From Deferribacterales bacterium (GTDB lineage Bacteria > Chrysiogenota > Deferribacteres > Deferribacterales > JAISNW01), in the NCBI GenBank assembly GCA_025997275.1, contig BNUJ01000078.1, positions 1-6,579 on the forward strand: 6,579 bases of DNA. Reading direction: 5' to 3'. Below are positions 1 to 5,781 of this stretch, one piece after another; the first letter of the stretch is position 1, and every line of letters begins with the position of its first letter. The notes under the pieces are model-generated. The model was not told the DNA's origin and did not search any database. It saw only the letters and a program-made list of their open reading frames with translations. A program made the translations under genes and the position numbers.

Positions 1-1
1 T

Positions 2-1627
2 TATTTGGCCAGGCTTTTAGCTAGCGATGGCACAGGTATGATTGGTTATAATTACCATTTGTCGAGTTTGAATTTAGCAACGGGCGCTACTGGTTTTTAT
101 GGTTCTATAACAATGGAATTTAACGAGGACGTTGCCAATGTGGCTGGTAACAGTGGCACAATTGGCTTCACCGCTACAGATGCCATAACGGGCGAAACCT
201 TTAGTGCGACAACAACGTATACATATGTTACCGGTGTATCCACCAATAATATAAGAGTTCATACAGATGGTCTTTCACTTGGTAATGCATTATATTTCAA
301 TGCATCATTGTTATGGGGTGCTGTCACTAGTGATGTTACAGCCGGCAACAAGGCACTGTTCGGTTCAGCGATTGTTGCACCTCTGCAGCCTAATGTTAAT
401 ACCAACGAACACCTTATACTTAATGTTAAACCTGTAGGAAATAGTTCTACATTGACTGTAAATCCGTCAGTTAGAATAGAGAAAGGTATCCGTGTAATTA
501 TTAACCCTAATGCTAGTAGTGGCGCGTTGACGGTTGTTAATATAGTTAATGGTGAATTTGTTAAAGCAACTGTTAACTGGTATAGAGATTTTAATAATCC
601 AACTTTTTCAGGCACTGTGACGTTCGGGAATACGATAGACCCTCTGCCTGGCACCATGTTAAAGGACATATCGCATTTCACAGATTCGGATGGTCGTATG
701 CTCTTAGATAATACTAGAAAGCTGACATTGCTCGGCAACAACAGGACTGCTGAGATATATCTGGGCAAGTATGATACATTGCAGGAGTTTAACGATAAGC
801 TCGCCTATGCGATAGCTATAACACTAGAGATGGGCGACCCCGATGTTGAGATTAGCAAGCTGGCTCACATAGTAACAGCTGCTGGTAGTGGCAACGATGC
901 TGTTAAGGGCACTATTGTTATGCAGGGGGCGATGACGGGTCGGAGTTCAGAGATACGTTTTGTAGCGGATGAAGATATTCTTAGGGCGTTAAGCATAGAG
1001 CAGATACAGCAGTCTAAGGATGATGTTATAGAGATGAAAGTAACAGATGCGCATACGGGGCAGTATGTCAATAGTGATTTGTCTATAGACTTTATGATGA
1101 GGGGGGTTATAAAGGGTGTTAATATAAAGCTCAACCCGAATATAACTACCAGTGCGAAGATGGATGCTAATGGCAATATAGCATTTGAGCAGGACGCAGG
1201 CTTAAACCCGCAGTATATCCATATAGCGAACAAGGAGACGGGTTCGCAGATAGGTGCGAATGCGGGGCAGTATATAGATATAAGCGTAGGCAGGGTTGAT
1301 ACTGTGGCGTTAGAGATAGATGATGCATATCTCACTACCTTGCCTGATGCACAGAGGGCACTTTTTAAGATAGATGCTGCCATTAAAAATGTAGTGCAGC
1401 AGAGGGCGGAGATAGGTTCTCGTATCAACAGGATGGAATATGCGTTGAAATCGTTATCTATCGGACAGCAGAATGTTCTGGCGGCGTCAAGCAGGATAAG
1501 GGATATTGATATGGCAAAGGCGAGTGCGGACTTCACGAAGAACCAGATAATGATGAACGCAGCCACATCAATGCTAGCACAAGCTAACCAACTGCCACAA
1601 ATGGCACTACAGCTGATAAACAGGTAA
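2..1627 (+). CDS. Large flagellin, 3' part (5' end outside window)
   Basis: Flagellin is the filament subunit, exported by the flagellar type III system and polymerised outside the cell. The last 74 residues (1403-1624) are a clear flagellin C-terminal D0/D1 helical domain (Flagellin_C type), with the signatures SRIRDIDMA and SMLAQANQLPQ and the usual end shortly after. The frame is open to the left edge, and the first visible residues are not a flagellin N-terminus, so the gene begins upstream; a TTG at position 5 is only an in-frame codon. About 541 residues are visible. The first ~215 are rich in Thr, Asn, Gly and Val and look beta-stranded, as expected for a surface-exposed, variable D2/D3 insert. 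Residues ~220-460 form a more ordered region (GRMLLDN, SEIRFVADEDI, SQIGANAGQ) that recalls large flagellins of Synergistota; this is from memory. No cysteine occurs, which is typical of flagellins. The gene ends in tandem stops, TAATAA. Which paralogue this is cannot be told. Confidence 0.9.
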   Translation, partial: YLARLLASDGTGMIGYNYHLSSLNLATGATGFYGSITMEFNEDVANVAGNSGTIGFTATDAITGETFSATTTYTYVTGVSTNNIRVHTDGLSLGNALYFNASLLWGAVTSDVTAGNKALFGSAIVAPLQPNVNTNEHLILNVKPVGNSSTLTVNPSVRIEKGIRVIINPNASSGALTVVNIVNGEFVKATVNWYRDFNNPTFSGTVTFGNTIDPLPGTMLKDISHFTDSDGRMLLDNTRKLTLLGNNRTAEIYLGKYDTLQEFNDKLAYAIAITLEMGDPDVEISKLAHIVTAAGSGNDAVKGTIVMQGAMTGRSSEIRFVADEDILRALSIEQIQQSKDDVIEMKVTDAHTGQYVNSDLSIDFMMRGVIKGVNIKLNPNITTSAKMDANGNIAFEQDAGLNPQYIHIANKETGSQIGANAGQYIDISVGRVDTVALEIDDAYLTTLPDAQRALFKIDAAIKNVVQQRAEIGSRINRMEYALKSLSIGQQNVLAASSRIRDIDMAKASADFTKNQIMMNAATSMLAQANQLPQMALQLINR

Positions 1628-1640
1628 TAACAGTCTTTTA

Positions 1641-1670
1641 AGCCACCCCCTCCCGTAGGGGGGGGTGGTT
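1641..1670 (+). terminator. Hairpin terminator after the flagellin gene
   Basis: The arms 1641-1653 and 1658-1670 can pair over 13 positions (eleven Watson-Crick pairs and two G-T wobbles) around a four-base loop, CGTA. The stem is very GC-rich and includes a run of eight G. It lies 11 bases after the second stop codon of the flagellin gene. The sequence that follows (1671-1690) is T-rich but has no immediate run of T, so this is an imperfect intrinsic terminator. On the opposite strand the flank is even less suited, so the + direction is preferred. The hairpin separates the flagellin transcript from the rnf operon. Confidence 0.7.
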
Positions 1671-1671
1671 A

Positions 1672-1700
1672 TTCACTTCTTATTTATTTTGTGCTATCCT
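1672..1700 (+). promoter_or_regulatory. Candidate sigma-70-type promoter for the rnf operon
   Basis: TTCACT (1672-1677) matches the -35 consensus TTGACA at four of six positions. A spacer of 17 bases leads to TATCCT (1695-1700), which matches TATAAT at four of six and is preceded by TGC, an extended -10 motif. Transcription would start about 1706-1708, at the rnfC start codon itself. This is the only short gap in front of the operon, so a promoter is expected here. No Rex-type inverted repeat (TTGTGA...TCACAA) is seen. The call is pattern matching by eye, and the AT-rich stretch could hold other weak matches. Confidence 0.45.
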
Positions 1701-1707
1701 AAATGCT

Positions 1708-3018
1708 ATGGCGTTTTTCAATGCAGCTCCATTTAATGGCATACATCCTGCTGACGAAAAGTCAGCCACCCGCTACAAGCCTGTGGAGCACCTCACGACC
1801 AAAGACGGCGATGAGTTCTACTTATTTCTGTCTCAACACATAGGCGCACCCGCCCAGTGTATAGTGAAAAAGGGGCAATCAGTTCTCGCTGGTGAACTCA
1901 TAGCCACTGCAAGTGGTTTTATCAGTGCAAACATTCACTCTCCCGTTGATGGAATTGTCCAATCAATAGACCTGTCCGCCGACCATCCAGTATCAGGCAA
2001 AGCACCGTGCATAGTTATTAAAGCTGTAGAGCAATCAGGCGAATATATGCGCATAGATAGAGAGATAACGAACATTGCTGACGTAGCAAAGGTTGCGGGT
2101 ATTGTGGGGCTAGGTGGGGCAATGTTCCCCGCACACGTAAAACTATCACCTAAAAACCAGCTGGATACACTTATAGTGAATGGTGCTGAATGTGAGCCAT
2201 TCCTCACCTGCGACCATAGGCAGATGTTAGAGCGGACGTGGGATTTAGTGCAAGGCGCGCTACTGATAAAAGATGCACTAAAATTAAAAGAGGTAATATT
2301 CGCCATTGAAACCAACAAACGGGACGCAATCCGTTCTATTGAGAGCATGGCGGGCAACAAGGCACGCGTCCAGCCACTACACCAGATATACCCGCAAGGC
2401 GGAGAGAAACAACAGATATTCACCGTGACGGGTAGAGAGGTGCCAGAGGGGAAACTTCCATCTGACATAAACATAATACTCCACAACGTTTCAACCGTGC
2501 TTGCCTTGCGAGACGCTATTGTTGATAGAAAACCGCTTATATCACGGGTTATAACTATTTCTGGTGGGGTTAGAGAGCCTAAAAACATATTAGTCCCACT
2601 GGGCACACCTATATCACGGCTGGTAGAAGCCTGTGGCGGCATTAAGAGTAGCCGCAGAGGACGCAAGATTATTATTGGCGGTCCTATGACAGGTTGCACG
2701 GCACAGAGCTTGAATATCCCGTCTTATAAAGGTATGAACGGCATAGTTGCCCTGCGTGAGCCACTATTTGAGCCTAAAACACAGCCGTGTGTGCGTTGCG
2801 GGCGGTGCATTGAGGCGTGTCCGCAGAACCTGTCGCCACTGATGTTGGAAAGCTATGCTAGAAACTCTATGCTGGAAGATTTGCACTCCCACAGACTATT
2901 AAGCTGTATTGAATGCGGTGCATGCAGCTACGCATGTCCGTCAAAAAGACCGCTGAAAAATCTATTTAAGCTAGCAAAACCTGCAGTTATGGGCTATGCT
3001 AAAAACTTGAGTGTGTAA
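1708..3018 (+). CDS. rnfC: Rnf complex subunit RnfC (NADH/FMN-binding, Fe-S)
   Basis: RnfC is the peripheral cytoplasmic subunit where the Rnf complex exchanges electrons with NAD+/NADH. The 436-residue protein begins with the conserved RnfC barrel-sandwich region (FNGIHPADEK at residues 9-18). It continues with a complex I 51-kDa-like nucleotide/FMN domain containing GLGGAMFP (134-141), NGAECEPFLTCD (158-169) and QGGEKQ (230-235). An SLBB-like segment follows. Two [4Fe-4S] motifs end the protein: C361, C364, C367, C371 and C400, C403, C406, C410. It lacks the long Ala/Lys-rich tail of the enterobacterial protein, as in clostridial homologues. The Fe-S motifs separate it from NqrA. The ATG at 1708 fits the usual distance to the conserved N-terminus, but no Shine-Dalgarno sequence precedes it, which agrees with a possible leaderless mRNA. 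It is the first gene of the operon; rnfD starts directly after its stop. Confidence 0.95.
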   Translation: MAFFNAAPFNGIHPADEKSATRYKPVEHLTTKDGDEFYLFLSQHIGAPAQCIVKKGQSVLAGELIATASGFISANIHSPVDGIVQSIDLSADHPVSGKAPCIVIKAVEQSGEYMRIDREITNIADVAKVAGIVGLGGAMFPAHVKLSPKNQLDTLIVNGAECEPFLTCDHRQMLERTWDLVQGALLIKDALKLKEVIFAIETNKRDAIRSIESMAGNKARVQPLHQIYPQGGEKQQIFTVTGREVPEGKLPSDINIILHNVSTVLALRDAIVDRKPLISRVITISGGVREPKNILVPLGTPISRLVEACGGIKSSRRGRKIIIGGPMTGCTAQSLNIPSYKGMNGIVALREPLFEPKTQPCVRCGRCIEACPQNLSPLMLESYARNSMLEDLHSHRLLSCIECGACSYACPSKRPLKNLFKLAKPAVMGYAKNLSV

Positions 3019-4032
3019 ATGGATAACAATAATAAAGTAAATAACAGGTTCGTTCTATCTATCGCACCGCATATACATGCGGGGGCTAACACTAACCGAA
3101 TGATGTTTATGGTGGTGGTGGCTCTCACCCCAGCAATAGTGATGTCCGTGCTACTATTCCACCGCTCAGCCGTAGTATATGCGGCAACTATAATAAGTGC
3201 GCTACTCTTTGAGGCGGTTTGTAGTAAGATTATGGGCAAAGAGCATACACTAGGCGATTTCAGCGCATTTGTAACGTCAATATTGCTAGCTATGAACTTG
3301 CCCGCCACTGCACCAGTGTGGATGTGCATTGTAGGTAGCTTTGTGGCAATAGTCATAGCGAAGATGGTTTTTGGTGGGCTGGGGTGCAATCCATTCAACC
3401 CTGCACTTGTTGCACGAATCTTTTTGCTAATATCGTTCCCCGTGCAGATGACTACCTACATTGCGCCGTCTATGGGTGGTGTTGATGCCGTGAGTGCAGC
3501 CACCGTGATGAGTGCAGCTAAGGTATATTCACAGGCGCACGGAGGACTAGATGGATATGTGTTGCCTAGCGCATATCAGAGCTTTCTAGGCTTTCAGGCA
3601 GGGGCACTTGGGGAGACATCAGCTATTGCGCTGCTTATAGGCGGACTGTTTCTACTGCTTGCGCGGGTTATCACGTGGCATATACCAGTGTCGTTCTTAT
3701 GCACTGCGGCTTTGCTAGTCTGCACACACCATTGGGCACATCCTGATGCGATACTGCCACCGCTTGTCCAGCTATTCAGTGGCGGACTGATACTAGGTGC
3801 ATTTTTTATGGCGACTGACTATGTGACCTCCCCGCTATATCCAGCGGGAAAACTAATATTTGGAGCGGGTTGTGGCGTTATAACCATAATGATACGCATA
3901 TTCGGCAACTACCCTGAGGGGGTAGCATTCTCTATACTAGTGATGAATGCGGCAACTCCGCTGTTAGATAGATATTTAAGACCGCGTGCCTACGGCGAAG
4001 CATCTATATTTGAGAGGGATGTAAGCAAATGA
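3019..4032 (+). CDS. rnfD: Rnf complex membrane subunit RnfD (covalent FMN)
   Basis: RnfD is an integral membrane subunit of the NqrB/RnfD family. It carries covalently bound FMN and is thought to take part in the coupled ion transport. The 337-residue protein is mostly hydrophobic, with about eight to ten membrane segments by eye. The family signature GGLGCNPFNPALVARIFLL lies at residues 119-137. The flavinylation motif DAVSAAT lies at 156-162, making T162 the predicted FMN attachment residue; many homologues have SGAT here, so the SAAT form is a mild variant. The start codon follows the rnfC stop with no gap, and no strong Shine-Dalgarno is visible, which suggests translation coupled to rnfC. 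The gene ends in an ATGA overlap with rnfG. Confidence 0.94.
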   Translation: MDNNNKVNNRFVLSIAPHIHAGANTNRMMFMVVVALTPAIVMSVLLFHRSAVVYAATIISALLFEAVCSKIMGKEHTLGDFSAFVTSILLAMNLPATAPVWMCIVGSFVAIVIAKMVFGGLGCNPFNPALVARIFLLISFPVQMTTYIAPSMGGVDAVSAATVMSAAKVYSQAHGGLDGYVLPSAYQSFLGFQAGALGETSAIALLIGGLFLLLARVITWHIPVSFLCTAALLVCTHHWAHPDAILPPLVQLFSGGLILGAFFMATDYVTSPLYPAGKLIFGAGCGVITIMIRIFGNYPEGVAFSILVMNAATPLLDRYLRPRAYGEASIFERDVSK

Positions 4033-4598
4033 CGGCAAACAATCGGATTAAAGAAAACCCCGTTAAATACTATGCGTTGGTGCTTTTTGTCGTTTCGCTA
4101 GTGGCTGCCTGCGTGATGTCCATAGCAAATATGCTGACTAGGGATATTATAGCAGAGGAGATTCGCAAGGAGTTTCTGCACGGTCTGCAGGCGGTGTTGC
4201 CGCCATTTGACAACAGCCCCGATGAAGAAAACGTTGAGCTTAACGGCTACAAGGTATATATTGCTAAAAACAGCGGTAAGCTGGTGGGTTACGGTGTTTC
4301 AACAACCACGAACAAAGGCTATGGCGGAGCAATCACGGTGCTGGTAGGTGCCGATATCAAGGCTACTATAACTGGCGTTGTCGTGTTGCAGCACGCTGAG
4401 ACGCCCGGACTTGGAGATAAGATTACGCTGGTTAGCTGGACGGGGCAGTTTGTAGGGGGGGCACTCTCTAAAAAATTTGCTGTGAAAGCTGATAATGGCG
4501 ATATTGACCAGTTTAGTGGTGCAACTATCAGCCCGCGCGCCGTCTGTGATGCTGTCAATGTGGCGGCAACGATATTACAAAAGGTTAGTGTAAAATAG
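4029..4598 (+). CDS. rnfG: Rnf complex subunit RnfG (covalent FMN, electron transport)
   Basis: RnfG is a single-span membrane protein whose FMN-binding domain faces outside the cytoplasm and relays electrons within the complex. The 189-residue product has a hydrophobic N-terminal helix (about residues 14-36) followed by an FMN_bind-type domain. HAETPGLGDKI (122-132) is the conserved HxETPGLG signature. SGATIS (163-168) is the flavinylation motif, with T166 as the predicted covalent FMN site. Length is normal for the family. The start overlaps the rnfD stop by four bases (ATGA), a sign of translational coupling. A purine-rich GAGAGG at 4012-4017, 11 bases upstream, could act as a weak ribosome binding site. 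The periplasmic flavin domain implies that covalent flavin attachment is needed, normally by an ApbE flavin transferase; no such gene is in this window. Confidence 0.94.
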   Translation: MTANNRIKENPVKYYALVLFVVSLVAACVMSIANMLTRDIIAEEIRKEFLHGLQAVLPPFDNSPDEENVELNGYKVYIAKNSGKLVGYGVSTTTNKGYGGAITVLVGADIKATITGVVVLQHAETPGLGDKITLVSWTGQFVGGALSKKFAVKADNGDIDQFSGATISPRAVCDAVNVAATILQKVSVK

Positions 4599-4600
4599 AT

Positions 4601-5203
4601 ATGTTGAAACAGGCATTAAAGACGTTACGGGAAGGGATTTTTGACAACAATCCCACCTTAAAACAATACTTGGGTATGTGTCCCGCGCTTGCCGTCAGCA
4701 CATCTGTAGCAAATGCGCTCGGCATGGGGCTAGCCACCACTGCGGCACTGGTTGTGGGCTGCACGTCTGTATCAATATTTAAGAACTCTATTCCGCGCAA
4801 AATCAGGCTACCGGTATATTTGGTAATGATTTCAGGACTGGTGACTGTCATTCAACTACTAATGAACGCCTACTGGCATGGGCTTTATAAAATGCTGGGC
4901 ATATTTATCCCGTTGATAGTAATCAATTGCATAATGTTATTCCGTTCAGAGAGTTTTGCGCTAAAGAACGGTGTGTTCATATCGTTTGTAGATGCACTTG
5001 CCAACGGGCTTGGCTTTACCCTTGCACTTGTGTTAATGGGGGCTATTCGCGAGATAGTCGGCAATGGCACACTACTTGGTGCACCTATTGTGACTACTAT
5101 GCCTAAAACGTTAATATTTTTGTTGCCACCGGGTGGTTTCCTCGTAGTCGGCTTTTTGGTGGCGGGATACGGCTACATATACAAGAAAATAGGGGGTAAA
5201 TAG
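4601..5203 (+). CDS. rnfE: Rnf complex membrane subunit RnfE
   Basis: RnfE is a membrane subunit of the Rnf-Nqr family (with RnfA, NqrD and NqrE). It pairs with RnfA to form the core through which electrons cross the membrane and ions are moved. The 200-residue protein has about six hydrophobic segments. The conserved half-repeat motifs are LGMCPALAVSTS (residues 24-35, C27) and PLIVINCIMLFR (104-115, C110). In characterised homologues such cysteines contribute to an Fe-S centre shared with the RnfA-type partner; applying that here is inference. VDALANGLGF and GAIREIVGNGTLLG in the C-terminal third identify the E rather than the A paralogue. The gap to rnfG is two bases and to rnfA also two bases. 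No convincing Shine-Dalgarno lies at normal spacing, so coupled translation is likely. Confidence 0.94.
   Translation: MLKQALKTLREGIFDNNPTLKQYLGMCPALAVSTSVANALGMGLATTAALVVGCTSVSIFKNSIPRKIRLPVYLVMISGLVTVIQLLMNAYWHGLYKMLGIFIPLIVINCIMLFRSESFALKNGVFISFVDALANGLGFTLALVLMGAIREIVGNGTLLGAPIVTTMPKTLIFLLPPGGFLVVGFLVAGYGYIYKKIGGK
5191..5196 (+). promoter_or_regulatory. Ribosome binding site of rnfA
   Basis: AGGGGG lies nine bases before the rnfA ATG and inside the last codons of rnfE. It is the best Shine-Dalgarno match among the rnf starts of the window; the other five have weak matches or none. It supports the ATG at 5206 as the true start. Confidence 0.6.
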
Positions 5204-5205
5204 CT

Positions 5206-5781
5206 ATGGAATACATAATGCTCTTTATCTCATCGTCCCTTGTCAACAACTTTATCCTCATCAGATTTTTGGGTATATGCCCCTTTATGGGGGTGTCGCG
5301 CTCTATAAATGTGTCTGTGAGCATTAGCCTAGCGATAATGTTCGTTATGACGGCATCGTCATCGGCTACGTGGCTTGTGTATAGGCTGGTGCTAGTCCCG
5401 CTGGGGATACAATTCATGCAGACGGTTGTTTTTATACTGATAATCGCCTCGCTAGTCCAGTTTGTAGAGATGGCTATAGAAAAAACTAGCCCGCAGATGC
5501 ATGTCGCACTAGGTATATATCTGCCACTCATTGCTACAAACTGCGCTGTGCTGGGTATTGCACTAATAAATGCACAGGACAATCGCGGTTTTTTAGAGAT
5601 GTTAGTCTTTACTATTGGTTCAGCTGCTGGTATGGGCGTGGCACAGGTGCTGTTTGCGGGCATTAGAGAGCGCGTTTCCTTCTCGGACGTGCCGCAAGCG
5701 TTTAAGGGGATGCCAATTGCTTTTATCTCTGCTGGTATCCTCGCAATAGCTTTTATGGGCTTTGCAGGGCTGGTGAAGTAA
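5206..5781 (+). CDS. rnfA: Rnf complex membrane subunit RnfA
   Basis: RnfA is the Rnf-Nqr family partner of RnfE in the membrane core. The 191-residue product has about six hydrophobic segments and the expected length. The signature RFLGICPFMGVS (residues 20-31, with C25) and the second half-repeat LPLIATNCAVLG (106-117, with C113) hold the cysteines implicated in an Fe-S centre within the membrane. The N-terminal SSSLVNNFILIRFLG is typical of RnfA. The downstream part (GMGVAQVLFAGIRER, then PQAFKGMPIAFISAGILAIAFMGF) also follows the RnfA pattern, and the final residues GLVK are a common RnfA-like end. A good Shine-Dalgarno precedes the start. The stop overlaps the rnfB start by one base (TAATG at 5779-5783). 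Confidence 0.95.
   Translation: MEYIMLFISSSLVNNFILIRFLGICPFMGVSRSINVSVSISLAIMFVMTASSSATWLVYRLVLVPLGIQFMQTVVFILIIASLVQFVEMAIEKTSPQMHVALGIYLPLIATNCAVLGIALINAQDNRGFLEMLVFTIGSAAGMGVAQVLFAGIRERVSFSDVPQAFKGMPIAFISAGILAIAFMGFAGLVK

Noticed and set aside
5..7. TTG as the start codon of a complete 540-residue flagellin-like gene
   Set aside because: The frame is open to the left edge, no ribosome binding site can be seen, and the residues after it lack the flagellin N-terminal helices that would have to pair with the C-terminal ones.
1055..1290. Possible internal repeat around two GGGGCAGTAT stretches (GQY in both)
   Set aside because: The similarity covers only about ten bases and does not extend into the flanks, so it is within chance for this composition.
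865..1566. Open reading frame of 233 codons on the minus strand
   Set aside because: It lies wholly antisense to the conserved flagellin C-terminal region. Its translation is a Ser/Ile/Leu-rich mirror of the coding strand with no recognisable domain.
1671..1707. Redox-repressor (Rex) operator before rnfC
   Set aside because: No TTGTGA...TCACAA-like inverted repeat can be made out; only a lone TTCACT is present, which fits the -35 call better.
1935..2699. Open reading frame of 254 codons on the minus strand
   Set aside because: It is antisense to the NADH/FMN domain of rnfC, where the + strand motifs are unmistakable. It has no family motif and no ribosome binding site of note.
5103..5663. 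Open reading frame of 186 codons on the minus strand, Cys- and Ile-rich
   Set aside because: It is the shadow of rnfA and the rnfE end, both strongly supported. Its Cys and Ile content follows from reading membrane-protein codons in reverse.
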